This document shows, in pieces, positions 1-10,378 of a stretch of DNA of 64,000 nt. The DNA lies in NCBI RefSeq assembly GCF_003725535.1, contig NZ_RJSF01000043.1, positions 119,796 to 183,795 of the forward strand, in the 5' to 3' direction. The number at the start of each line of letters is the position of its first letter. Position 1 is the stretch's first letter. The translations under genes and the position numbers were made by a program. The notes below the pieces were generated by a model. That model ran no database searches and was not told where the DNA came from. It was given only the letters and a program-made list of their open reading frames with translations. This stretch comes from Nocardioides pocheonensis. GTDB taxonomy: Bacteria; Actinomycetota; Actinomycetes; Propionibacteriales; Nocardioidaceae.

Positions 1-666
1 TCGCCGGACGGCGTCGTCGAGGTCGATCGCATCAGCCAGGTCGAGCTCGCCGTGGACCCTGGAGGTGCCGGCGAAGGAGACCTGGTCGTGGTCGATGGCG
101 AAGTACCGCTGCTCCGCTGACCGGTCGCGTTGCTCGGCGGCCAGCTCGGGCATGAACAACGCGATGGCTTGGTCGACCAGGCGTTGGGTCTGGGTGGGTC
201 CGGTCTTGTGCGCGAACGGTGCCACTTGGGCGTCCACGAACCCAGCGGCCTCCTGGTTCAAGTGGAGGGTCGCGTCGGCGATCCGCTTGGCCCGCCACGG
301 CGCCAACGATCCGGCCTGGACCCGTGCCCACGTCTTCGGCAACCGGTGCGCCAGCTCGAGGGCTTGGGCGACCAGGTTCCGACCGGATTCGATGGACAGT
401 CCCAGGGCGGCGGCGAGCTCCCAGACCGCGAACTCGCTGACCAGCGGTGCACCTTCGCCGGCGATCGGGATGCCGGTGTCCCGACCGGTGCCGGTGACCA
501 GCGTGGCTGCGTCGTCGAGGTCGTCGACCACATGGAGGTGCGCCCACTCGAGAACGGTGGCGAGGACGCGGGCTTCGGCTGCGTTCGCTTCGGCCCGGGC
601 CTGCCGGATCGACCCGAGCACAGCACCAGCCGCGGTGGCGGCGTGGGTGCTGGTGGTCGGGTTCAT
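1..666 (-). CDS. DUF222 (13E12 repeat family) protein, 5' part
   Basis: The reading frame runs from an ATG at 666 off the window edge, giving the first 222 residues. It is Ala-, Glu- and Arg-rich and resembles the N-terminal DUF222 region of actinobacterial 13E12 proteins, which usually end in an HNH nuclease domain; that part would lie outside the window. Seen: an opening rich in Thr and Ala, then helical segments such as ELAAALGLSIESGRN and QRDRSAEQRYFAIDHD. A TAGATT box at 673-678 lies 6 nt before the ATG, which supports this start and a leaderless message. The family is often multicopy; its role is not established, so nuclease activity is only an inference from relatives. Confidence 0.8.
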   Translation of the reverse strand, partial: MNPTTSTHAATAAGAVLGSIRQARAEANAAEARVLATVLEWAHLHVVDDLDDAATLVTGTGRDTGIPIAGEGAPLVSEFAVWELAAALGLSIESGRNLVAQALELAHRLPKTWARVQAGSLAPWRAKRIADATLHLNQEAAGFVDAQVAPFAHKTGPTQTQRLVDQAIALFMPELAAEQRDRSAEQRYFAIDHDQVSFAGTSRVHGELDLADAIDLDDAVRR

Positions 667-734
667 GGTTCGAATCTAGGGGTGACCACCGACACTTTCG
701 GCCCGGATTCGCCTTGCTAGTAGGGGAATTCGGA

Positions 735-751
735 AGATTTCTCGAGAATCT
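735..751. promoter_or_regulatory. AT-rich near-palindrome upstream of the DUF222 gene
   Basis: AGATT-TCTCGAGA-ATCT, symmetric except for one extra T, with weaker symmetry continuing outward (GGAAGAT / ATCTTTC). It is conspicuously AT-rich for this region and lies about 70 bp upstream of the DUF222 start. It could be an operator or a terminator stem; nothing else supports either reading. Confidence 0.3.
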
Positions 752-780
752 TTCGCGGCCCGCCGCCGCCCTCGGGTCGG

Positions 781-1384
781 GTGGTTTCGGCAGGCTCAAC
801 CACCTCGGGCTGGGCTCAGCCGTCTGTGGTGGGGTCTCTGCCCCGGGGTGGTTTCGAGGCTCGCTGGCGCTCGCACCTCAACCACCGAGGCACCGCAGAC
901 CCGCGTCCGACAGCAGGACCCAGCCACGCGCCGGACCCCGTCGTCGCTGCCCGTCCCCCCGGCACAGACCGCTACCTGCCGAGCGTGGTGTCGAGGCTCG
1001 CTAGCGCTCGCACCTCAACCACCAATGCACCAGACCCGCGGCCGAGGGCGAGGCCGGGCCCGACGCCGTACCGCCTCGTCGCTGCCCGTTCCCCCGGCAC
1101 AGACCGGAACCGCCGAGAGTGGTTTCGGCAGGCTCAACCAGCGGTGGCTGGGTCCCTGCCTGACGAGCGTGGTTTCGAGGCTCGCGGGCGCTCGCACCTC
1201 AACCGCCGACCCACAGAGCTGCCGCCGACAGCGAGGCCCGGCCCAACGCCGTACCCCGTCGTCGCCGCCCGTTCCCCGACACAGACCGCCACCCGAGAGC
1301 GTGGTTTCGGCAAGCTCAACCACCGAAGTGCAAGCTCAACCACCGAAGTGCAAGCTCAACCACCTGAGACCAAGCTCCATCACC
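781..1384. repeat. Intergenic array of palindromic repeats in ~135-bp units
   Basis: This gene-free stretch holds six copies of a short palindromic element. A short form (GTGGTTTCGGCAGGCTC then AACCACC) is at 781-804, 1119-1141 and 1301-1324. A long form (GTGGTTTCGAGGCTCGC, variable core, GCTCGCACCTCAACCACC) is at 848-886, 985-1023 and 1169-1207. The long form folds on itself through GGTGGTT/AACCACC and GAGG/CCTC arms. The segments between copies are also related: each contains a GTCGTCGCTGCCCGT-like block followed by CACAGACCG, so the whole is a degenerate tandem array with periods of 137, 134 and 132 bp. No convincing coding frame crosses it. Confidence 0.85.
1311..1384. repeat. 20-bp tandem repeat at the end of the array
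   Basis: CAAGCTCAACCACCGAAGTG occurs twice without change (1311-1330, 1331-1350), followed by a degenerate copy (1351-1370) and a partial one (1371-1384). The unit is the right arm of the palindromic repeat plus six bases, so the tandem run looks like local slippage of a repeat copy. It ends 34 bp before the fumarase stop codon. Confidence 0.85.
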
Positions 1385-1417
1385 CGCGAGCAGGCCCCGT
1401 CGAGAGCAGGCCCCCGC

Positions 1418-3154
<1,737 letters not shown>

Positions 3155-3531
3155 GAGGGGAGGGTATTCCGCCGCCGGCCGCGACTTCGACGGTGGGTGG
3201 CCGCGTGGACGGGTCCGGACGCGACGGGCGAGCAAGGAGGCGGAAGTAAAGCACCGGGATACAAACCCGGAGTCATTTCGGCGGAACTGGGCTGTGTGCT
3301 TTCTGTGAGAACGCCGGAATTGCCGTGGAGAATGTCCGCCTTTGGCCGGGAAATATCGACCGTCCTGTCACTCCCGAAACATCTAGACCGCTGCGATCGG
3401 ACACGCGGGGCACGTCTTGCGGTACCGGAAATGCCGGATCGATAGTGGCGGGCGATGTCGGAGCCGACCCTCCCTTAGCGACGACGACATCAGCCGTCAA
3501 TATTCCGTCTGTGTGGGGCAGGTGCATTTCC
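3155..3531. promoter_or_regulatory. Divergent intergenic region between fumarase and the giant secreted protein
   Basis: No gene is seen. The fumarase -10 (TACCCT, minus strand) is at 3161-3166. On the plus strand a possible promoter is TTGCGG at 3417-3422 and GATAGT at 3441-3446, spacing 18, which would leave an ~80-nt leader before the ATG at 3532. The rest is less G+C-rich than the flanking genes. Confidence 0.35.
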
Positions 3532-6500
3532 ATGCGTTCCAGGTTCCTGGTTGCTCTCGTGGCCGTGGCAAGCGTCTTCATCGCGGCGTTCATGAATCCC
3601 GCGTCAGCGGTCGCGGCCCCGTCGCCCGCCGCTGAGGTGACCGCGACGCCGAGGCTGGCCGCGTGCGACTCCCCGCCCGCCTCGCCGGACGCGACCCCGG
3701 AGAACCGCGACCGGTTCGTCGGGCTCTGGTCGGCGCGGATCGCCGACAAGGCGTGGATGCAGAGCTATCTCGACGCCTCCTCCGTGCCTGCCGACATCCA
3801 GGCCGAGGGCTTCCACGCCATGAGCGCCGACGTGCAGATCTGGCTGGTCTCCTGCCTGGTCGACGACATGCTGACGCAGACCGGCGAGACGCCCGGCGCG
3901 GCGAAGTACAACCAGTACCTCAGCGGCATCAACGTGATGATCTTCGGCAAGGCCGAGATCCAGAAGCTCCGTCACGACCTCACCGCGCCCCCGCAGGACA
4001 GCGGCGACACCCTGCCGGTGAAGAAGGACCAGACCGCCGGCGAGCTCAAGGACATGACCAGCCACCTGGTGTCCCAGCCCAGCGTCACGTCCGCCGACCA
4101 GCCGAAGGCCGGCGTCAGTGCGCCCACCACCTCGGTCAGCAAGGACGCCGGCGGCTCCGCGTCCCCGCAGCTGCAGCAGCTGGCCGGTCAGCCGGCGATC
4201 ACGCCGACCACCTCGAGCCCGGCCGCTCCGGCGCTCACGCCGAACCCGAACCTGACCGGGATCACGGTGCTCGACGACCTCGTCGGCATCCCGCTCGTGC
4301 AGCTGGTGCTCAAGGCGATCAACGAGCTGCTCCAGGTGGTCGCGAACATCCAGCAGAAGCTGTTCACCTTGCCGGTCGTCAACGTGCTGGCCTCCGCCTT
4401 CTACCGGATCTGCGCGGAGTCCCCGACGATGCCGCTGGCCTGCAGCGTGTCCCTGCCCGTCGGCGTCCCGATCCCGGCCGACGTCACCGGCGACAACCTG
4501 CCCGACGTGACCGGCACGCTTTTCCCGACCGTCAACCTGATCAAGGGTGACGTCGGCGCGAACTTCCTCGTGCAGCGGCTCTACCCGAACTCCGGCCCGC
4601 TGCCGGCGCACGTCTTCGCGGTCTACGACACGCCCTTCGTCAAGAAGCGGATCGAGTTCGGGTACGACGGCCGCGCCTCGACCCTGGCCAGGAACACCCA
4701 GACCGCCTTCAAGCTCAACAACGCGGTGGCCGCCCTCACCGGCGACATCTCCGTGTCCGCGGACGTCCAGAGCAACGACCCGGGCTCGACCGAGGCGCTC
4801 ACCTTCGCGGTGAAGTCGCTGGTCGGCGGCTCGGCCGGCGTGCTGCCGACCGAGGCCGACCCGGTGACGGGCTCGGTGCAGATGAGCCCGTTCCCGAACA
4901 CCTTCTCGGTGAGCGGCCACCTGACGCACGCCTCGTCGAAGGACGAGGACGTCTTCACGGTCGCGTCCTCGACGCCGACGCGGGTCGACGCGACGATCGA
5001 CCAGCGGACCACGACGACCTCGCCGCAGAGCAGCCGCCGTTTCACCGCGACCGTCGACAAGCTGCCGACGTCGGTCACGCTCGACCTGGTCCACCAGGGT
5101 GAGAACCAGAGCATCGACTACTCCGCGAGCGCCCCCATCGACCTCGTCCGCGCCAGCGACACCGCCACCGGCGACGTGAGCCACCCCGGGTCCTTCACCC
5201 AGAGTGCCTACGAGGTCCACGGCGTGCCCACCAACGTCCACGTCGACCTCCAGGGCGCCCAGGACGTGAAGTACACCGCATCCGCCAAGATCCCCGAGGT
5301 CGACTTCTCGACCCGGACGCTCGTGGACAACAACCTGCAGCAGCAGGTCACGGCGAAGGCGCACCAGGTGCCGAAGTCGATCCACGTCACCAACCTCACG
5401 ACCGCCGCCGACCAGAAGGTCGGGTACACCGCCGACGACAAGCTCGCGGATGTCGAGCTCGGCATGTACGACAAGGACGAGGCCGGCGTGGAGACCAACC
5501 TGGTCGCCAAGGCGACCGGCATCCCGACGCAGATGCAGTTCACCTCGACCAAGGCGACGGGTGCCTACGACTTCACGTCGAACACCGGTATCGACCTCAT
5601 CGAGGCGACCCTGACCCGGAACAACGGCTCGATCCTGCCGATGCCCGGCCTGGACCACGCCACCGTCTACAAGCGCGGCGAGCAGCTCGGCGTGGACTTC
5701 CGGCTGAGCGGGTTCACCTCTGCCCACTTCGACGGGCACCAGAAGACCGACGTGGGCCTCGGGCTGAGCCCAGGTGGCCAGACCTTCGACGCGATCGCCG
5801 ACATCGACGACCCGGGCACGGGACCCAACGTGCTGGCGACGGCACACGTCGGCGCGCTGCCCTCGTCGATGCAGGTGACCTTCGACCCGGACAACGGCAA
5901 GGCCACCTACCTGGCCTCGAGCGTGATCCCGCTGCTCACGGCGACGTTCACGGACCGCGACACCCTGATGTCCGGCGACGTGAAGCTGACCGACCTCCCG
6001 AAGAGCATCGGTCTGACCTTCAACACGAGCGGTGCCGTCCCGACGATCACGTACGACGCCGACTCGCGGCTCGGCTCGATCGAGGCGAACTACACCGAGA
6101 AGCCCGGTGGGCTGGTGATGCACGCGAAGATCAGCGATCTGCCGAAGTACATGAAGATCGGCGGGATCAACCCGATCGTCTTCGACGCGCGCGCGGCCGC
6201 TCCTGACCTGTCCGGCTCGTCGTACCTGGGCCAGATCTTCTTCCAGTACGGCACCGACGGCACGTTCGCCAGTGCGCCGACGACCGACGACCACGCCTAC
6301 CTGGACACCAACACGGTGGACCGCACGCACGCGGAGCTGCTCTACAGCGGCCTGCAGCTGCTCAGCGTCGACACCGCGAACCAGGAGCTGCACGCCGAGG
6401 TGCGCAACACGGCGCCGCGGCTGTTCCGGGCCTACGTCACCACGCCGTCGGTGAGCCTGACCGGGTTCATCGACAAGGTGCCGGCCGACGTCAGGATCGA

Positions 6501-8667
6501 CCAGGTCGACAAGGTCGTGACCTACGACGCCAGCTCGTCGATCAACGAGATCTACACCACCGTCGACCGCGCCAACGGCGACCACCTCGCCGTCGACGTC
6601 ACCAGCATCCCGAAGAAGGTGTCGGTGCTGTTCGACGGCGGCAACGCCAAGCTGCAGTGGGACTCCTCGGCGGCTGCGGGCGGCTTCTCGGCGATCGCGC
6701 ACCTGACGCCCTCCACCGTCGGCGGGACACGCGCCTTCGACGCGAGCCTGGGCATCAACTCGATCCCGACGCACTGGGACGCCTCCTGGGCGGACGGCAA
6801 CGTGCTGTTCCAGGCGCCCTCCCCGGGCATCGGGTCGATCACGGCCCGCGTCACCAACCACGGCGCCTACCACGTCCTGGGCGGTGACCACCTGAGCGCG
6901 TTCTTCGACCAGACGGCCGGTGACGCGCCCGGCGACCTGGACGCCAGCCTGGCGATCAGCAACCTGACCAAGGCGTCGTTCGGAAAGATCACGAACGCCA
7001 CCGGCGGCGGGTTCCAGGCGAACCTCGACATGGGCACCCACGGGGCGTTCGCCTTCAACGGCAACGTCACGCTGCCCGGCACGAAGCTGCTCGCCTCCGG
7101 CCAGTTCGACAACCTGCCGTCCCACATCTCGCTGAAGAGCGACAGCGGTCGGATCACCTACACCGGCGACACCAACCCGGACCTGACCCTCTCGGTGAAG
7201 GCCGGCACGCCGGCGGCGATCTCCGCGCTGCCGGCCGTGCCGATGGTCCACGGCGTCGCCGCACGCGATGCGACCGGCGGTGGCGGCAAGGCGTACGGCG
7301 CCAACGTGTACCTGACCGGCCTGCCGACGGGGCTCGACCTCAACACCCCGGCAGGGACGTACCAGGTCACCGGCTACCACCCGACCAACAACACCCTGCA
7401 CATCGACGTCGCGCTCACCACGCTGGCCGCGCAGCCGCTCACGCTGCAGGCCCAGCAGGTGGTGCCGACGGCCAGCCCGGTGAACTTCACGTTCGGACCG
7501 TTCGTGAGCGCCACCGACGGGGCGGGCAACCACACGATGAGCCTCAACTACACGGCCAACCAGGACCTCGGTGCGTTGACGGCCGAGGCGACGTACGGCA
7601 ACACCGACGACGCCAAGCTCGAGATCAGCGAGATCCCGAAGTCGATCTCGGTCAACACCAGCTTCGGTGCCGACCAGAAGACCGTCGGGGTCGCGATGAA
7701 CCACGGGATCAGCGGCATCACCGCCTCCTACAAGAAGGTCGGCGAGCTGAACTTCGCGGCGTCGGTGCACCTCGGTGACGTGCCGAGCGCGGTCAACCTG
7801 ACCATCGGCCGGGCCACCGCCTCGGGCGACGGCAAGGACGTCGCGACGCCGGACTTCACGTTCACCGCGAGCCAGCCGGGTCTGGACATCCAGGCCGCCG
7901 CGACGGCCGAGATCGCCACGCCGGTCAGCGCCGACGCAGCGGTGTCCCTCGAGGTCGCCGACATGGGCAGCACGGTCACCGGCCAGCTCGACGGCACCAC
8001 GCTGAAGATCAACTCGGCGCCGAAGACCGCGAAGTTCCTGATCCAGGGAGCGGGCAAGGTCGACTTCGGCACGGGTCTGGACTTCGAGGCCGGACCGTTC
8101 AAGAACACCGGCCACCTCGATGCCGACATCAAGATCCACCAGCTCACGCTGGGCTTCGAGAACGCCGGCTACCTCCAGCTGGACCTGGGGCTCACGACCG
8201 GACTCAAGGGTGACTACGACACCTTCACCTTCGGTCTGGACACGGACACCACGATCACGCTCCAGGACACCCTGGACTTCTCGATCGGCACACCGTTCGG
8301 CGACGCGTCGTTCAACCTCTTCGACGTGCCGACGACGGTCATCCCGCTGCACAACGTGATCGACCACTTCCGGCTGGCGAGCAACACGATGCAGACGCTG
8401 TTCACGATCCCGGTGATCGACGTCGGGCTCGGCTACTGCGGGTTCGACGTGAACATCCGGCCGTTCGCGTACGGCGACACCAACGGATCGTCGTTCACGC
8501 TCGGCCAGCCGCCGGCGGACGACAACCCGTCGGCCTGGCTGATCATGCCGAACCCGAACCTGCTGGGCTTCAGCCTGCCGGACTTCGTGCTCGACATCGT
8601 CATGTACTTCACCTCGCCGTACGGCCACGACATCGGCGGAGACCTGGGCTGCCACAGCAGGATCTAG
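3532..8667 (+). CDS. Giant secreted repeat protein, function unknown
   Basis: Not assigned to a family I recognise. The ATG at 3532 opens a classical signal peptide (RSRFLVALVAVASVFIAAF, cleavage near ASAVAA); upstream in-frame codons only bury it. The 1711-residue product has: a helical N-terminal segment with Cys pairs (residues ~30-160), a Ser/Thr/Pro linker (~165-240), a hydrophobic helical stretch (~245-285), a DVTGDNLPDV segment resembling calcium-binding FG-GAP loops (~325), then a long beta-rich region (~505-1425). This last region repeats about every 50 residues around the pattern [LIV]-P-x-x-[hydrophobic]-x-[hydrophobic], followed ~15-20 residues later by Y-x-A-[SD] and a short I-x-x-[IL]-x-A strand. 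Examples are KLPTSVTL, HGVPTNVHV, TDLPKSIGL, TSIPKKVSV and SEIPKSISV. The C-terminus ends in a Gly/Asp-rich domain without sortase motif or anchor, so the protein is probably released or held non-covalently. It is probably monocistronic. Confidence 0.9.
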   Translation: MRSRFLVALVAVASVFIAAFMNPASAVAAPSPAAEVTATPRLAACDSPPASPDATPENRDRFVGLWSARIADKAWMQSYLDASSVPADIQAEGFHAMSADVQIWLVSCLVDDMLTQTGETPGAAKYNQYLSGINVMIFGKAEIQKLRHDLTAPPQDSGDTLPVKKDQTAGELKDMTSHLVSQPSVTSADQPKAGVSAPTTSVSKDAGGSASPQLQQLAGQPAITPTTSSPAAPALTPNPNLTGITVLDDLVGIPLVQLVLKAINELLQVVANIQQKLFTLPVVNVLASAFYRICAESPTMPLACSVSLPVGVPIPADVTGDNLPDVTGTLFPTVNLIKGDVGANFLVQRLYPNSGPLPAHVFAVYDTPFVKKRIEFGYDGRASTLARNTQTAFKLNNAVAALTGDISVSADVQSNDPGSTEALTFAVKSLVGGSAGVLPTEADPVTGSVQMSPFPNTFSVSGHLTHASSKDEDVFTVASSTPTRVDATIDQRTTTTSPQSSRRFTATVDKLPTSVTLDLVHQGENQSIDYSASAPIDLVRASDTATGDVSHPGSFTQSAYEVHGVPTNVHVDLQGAQDVKYTASAKIPEVDFSTRTLVDNNLQQQVTAKAHQVPKSIHVTNLTTAADQKVGYTADDKLADVELGMYDKDEAGVETNLVAKATGIPTQMQFTSTKATGAYDFTSNTGIDLIEATLTRNNGSILPMPGLDHATVYKRGEQLGVDFRLSGFTSAHFDGHQKTDVGLGLSPGGQTFDAIADIDDPGTGPNVLATAHVGALPSSMQVTFDPDNGKATYLASSVIPLLTATFTDRDTLMSGDVKLTDLPKSIGLTFNTSGAVPTITYDADSRLGSIEANYTEKPGGLVMHAKISDLPKYMKIGGINPIVFDARAAAPDLSGSSYLGQIFFQYGTDGTFASAPTTDDHAYLDTNTVDRTHAELLYSGLQLLSVDTANQELHAEVRNTAPRLFRAYVTTPSVSLTGFIDKVPADVRIDQVDKVVTYDASSSINEIYTTVDRANGDHLAVDVTSIPKKVSVLFDGGNAKLQWDSSAAAGGFSAIAHLTPSTVGGTRAFDASLGINSIPTHWDASWADGNVLFQAPSPGIGSITARVTNHGAYHVLGGDHLSAFFDQTAGDAPGDLDASLAISNLTKASFGKITNATGGGFQANLDMGTHGAFAFNGNVTLPGTKLLASGQFDNLPSHISLKSDSGRITYTGDTNPDLTLSVKAGTPAAISALPAVPMVHGVAARDATGGGGKAYGANVYLTGLPTGLDLNTPAGTYQVTGYHPTNNTLHIDVALTTLAAQPLTLQAQQVVPTASPVNFTFGPFVSATDGAGNHTMSLNYTANQDLGALTAEATYGNTDDAKLEISEIPKSISVNTSFGADQKTVGVAMNHGISGITASYKKVGELNFAASVHLGDVPSAVNLTIGRATASGDGKDVATPDFTFTASQPGLDIQAAATAEIATPVSADAAVSLEVADMGSTVTGQLDGTTLKINSAPKTAKFLIQGAGKVDFGTGLDFEAGPFKNTGHLDADIKIHQLTLGFENAGYLQLDLGLTTGLKGDYDTFTFGLDTDTTITLQDTLDFSIGTPFGDASFNLFDVPTTVIPLHNVIDHFRLASNTMQTLFTIPVIDVGLGYCGFDVNIRPFAYGDTNGSSFTLGQPPADDNPSAWLIMPNPNLLGFSLPDFVLDIVMYFTSPYGHDIGGDLGCHSRI

Positions 8668-8696
8668 GCCTTCCCGCGCGGTCCTGGGAGACCAGC

Positions 8697-8734
8697 GGCG
8701 GCGCCGCGGACGTGGGGTCCGCGGCGTCGCCGCC
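8697..8734. terminator. Bidirectional terminator-like hairpin
   Basis: Left arm 8697-8711 (GGCGGCGCCGCGGAC) pairs with 8717-8734 through a 5-nt loop and one 3-nt bulge. It lies between the convergent ends of the giant protein gene and the lipoprotein gene. No T-run follows, as is usual in actinobacteria. Confidence 0.65.
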
Positions 8735-8751
8735 TCACCGGCGTCGCCGCC

Positions 8752-9870
8752 TCACCAGACGGAGATCTCGGTGCTGAGGCTCTCGTCGAGACCGGTCGGC
8801 GACCGCACACGCAGGTAGCGGGCGGTCGTCCGGCCCGGCGGCTCCACGGCGTACGCCGAACCGAAGCCGGTGGCCAGGCTCTGCCAGGTCGTGCCGTCGC
8901 GTGAGGTCTCGACCAGGAACTGGCCGCTGAAGCCGCGGACCACCACCAGGCTCAGAGCGCGCGGGGACCCCAGGTCCACGGCGGCGCCGGAGACCGTCCC
9001 GCCGCCGCTGAGCCCTGCCGGCCGGCTCAGGTCGCCGTCGGTCTCGGCGCACGCCCCGAAGGCGCCGACCGTCCCGGCAGCGCCGATGACGGGAGCGCAG
9101 GGGCGGCCGCGCGAGGGAGGGGCGACGGCGCGCCCGGGGACCGGCAGCCGCGGCGAGAGGTAGCTGGCGCGCACCTTGCCGGCGCCGCTGCCACCGGGGA
9201 GGTCGGTGCCGGCGCTGACCGCCGCCGCGCCGTGCACGTCCTCGAGGAGACGCGGATCGACGTCCGCGCGGCTGCCCGACGCCGGCTGGGTCCAGAGCGC
9301 GGCTCCGCTGCGGACGTCGGAGAGCTGCACCGAGTAGCCGGTGCCCTTGCCCGCCGGGGCCGGCAGCGGCCGCCAGGAGAGCCGGACCCGGCCGGGCTGA
9401 GCCGAGATCCGGGCGCCGAGGTTCCACAGCCGGGCGTCGGGCACGGTCACGCTGGTGTCCTCGGTGGTGAAGCTGACCGTCGTGCTCGTCTGCGAGGAGC
9501 GCCCGGAGAAGACCACGTTCATCGTGGCCTTCGTGCCGAGCGAGCCCTGGGTGTCGGAGCCCTTCAGCTCGAAGCGGTAGCGGCCGTCGGCATCGGTGGT
9601 CGCCGTGCGCGCCTTCTCGCAGATCGCCGGCGGGTCGGGGGCGAAGCAGATCGTCGAGAGCGTGCCGACCGCGAGCACGCTGCCGAAGATCACCTGCCCG
9701 ATGTCGGCCTGCCTGACCAGCACCACGTGGGCATGGGCGAGGGGCTTGCCGGACGCGTCCAGGGCACGTCCGGACACCGACACCGAGCTGTGCGGGTCGA
9801 CCGAGCTGAATCCGCACCCGGCCACCGCAAGACCGAGTACGGTGACGACCGCGGGCACCTCCCTGCGCAT
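8752..9870 (-). CDS. Lipoprotein with carboxypeptidase-regulatory-like and F5/8 type C-like domains
   Basis: The 372-residue product starts with a lipoprotein signal ending in the lipobox VAGC, so it should be anchored on the outer face of the membrane. Residues ~30-125 (VSGRALDASGKPLAHAHV ... TDADGRYRFEL) look like a carboxypeptidase-regulatory-like beta sandwich interrupted by a hydrophobic, Cys-containing insert. The last ~110 residues (VRGFSGQFLVETSRDGTTW ... ARYLRVRSP) resemble discoidin/F5-8C carbohydrate-binding domains. The ATG at 9870 is supported by TACGTT at 9878-9883 seven bases upstream. Divergent from the next lipoprotein. The ligand is unknown. Confidence 0.8.
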   Translation of the reverse strand: MRREVPAVVTVLGLAVAGCGFSSVDPHSSVSVSGRALDASGKPLAHAHVVLVRQADIGQVIFGSVLAVGTLSTICFAPDPPAICEKARTATTDADGRYRFELKGSDTQGSLGTKATMNVVFSGRSSQTSTTVSFTTEDTSVTVPDARLWNLGARISAQPGRVRLSWRPLPAPAGKGTGYSVQLSDVRSGAALWTQPASGSRADVDPRLLEDVHGAAAVSAGTDLPGGSGAGKVRASYLSPRLPVPGRAVAPPSRGRPCAPVIGAAGTVGAFGACAETDGDLSRPAGLSGGGTVSGAAVDLGSPRALSLVVVRGFSGQFLVETSRDGTTWQSLATGFGSAYAVEPPGRTTARYLRVRSPTGLDESLSTEISVW

Positions 9871-9913
9871 GCCCGTCAACGTAGACCAGCTCGCACCCGC
9901 TGGAGGGCACCTC

Positions 9914-10336
9914 ATGCGAACCCTTCCCAGGACTGCGGCCGTTTTCGCCGCATTCCTGCTCATTCCCGTGGCGGGATGCTCGTCATCCGACGACAAGCCG
10001 TCCTCCGGCATGACCCGGATGACGGTCGACTGCAAGCAGTACGCCGACACCGCGAAGAAGATCACCGACGCCCAGTCGGAGCTCTACAACCCGGCCGGCG
10101 GCAGCTCCGGGACGCAGGCCGTGGACGACCTGCTCGGCGAGCTCGCCGGGCTCGAGAAGGGCGCTCCGTCGGACGTGAAGGCCGCGCTCGTCGAGATGAG
10201 CGACGCGTTCCGCAAGGCCCAGAACGTGATGTCACACCCGTCGCAGGACGACGCGGCAGCTCTCGCCGCGCTCGGACCGAAGCTGTCGAAGGACAGCCAG
10301 AAGATCACCGCGTACGTCGTGTCGCGCTGCCACTGA
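9914..10336 (+). CDS. Small lipoprotein of unknown function
   Basis: 140 residues: lipoprotein signal with lipobox PVAGC, a short Ser/Asp linker, then a predicted helical domain (CKQYADTAKKITDAQSEL ... RKAQNVM ... SKDSQKITAYV) that probably forms a small helical bundle. Two further Cys (one at the C-terminus) could pair. The ATG at 9914 follows a GGAGG at 9902-9906. I do not recognise a family. Its stop codon lies in a triplicated 15-bp repeat. Confidence 0.8.
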   Translation: MRTLPRTAAVFAAFLLIPVAGCSSSDDKPSSGMTRMTVDCKQYADTAKKITDAQSELYNPAGGSSGTQAVDDLLGELAGLEKGAPSDVKAALVEMSDAFRKAQNVMSHPSQDDAAALAALGPKLSKDSQKITAYVVSRCH

Positions 10337-10369
10337 ACGCGCTGCCACTGAACGCAGGGCCACTGACCG
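10325..10369. repeat. 15-bp tandem repeat carrying three in-frame stop codons
   Basis: CGCTGCCACTGAACG at 10325-10339 and 10340-10354, then a degenerate copy at 10355-10369. Each unit carries TGA in the same frame, the first being the stop codon of the preceding lipoprotein gene. Confidence 0.8.
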
Positions 10370-10378
10370 CCGCTGCGA

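Noticed and set aside
848-1324. CRISPR-like array
   Set aside because: Repeats alternate between two forms, the spacers are ~95 bp and related to each other, and no cas genes are present.
781-1384. Insertion sequence or transposon
   Set aside because: No transposase frame, terminal inverted repeats bounding a unit, or target duplications were found; the elements are short non-coding palindromes.
3155-3531. Riboswitch in the leader of the giant protein gene
   Set aside because: I could not match the leader to conserved motifs of known classes.
3604-8655. 1683-codon minus-strand open frame opposite the giant protein
   Set aside because: It mirrors the codon bias of the plus-strand gene, is extremely Arg/Val/Gly-rich, and has no signal peptide or motif.
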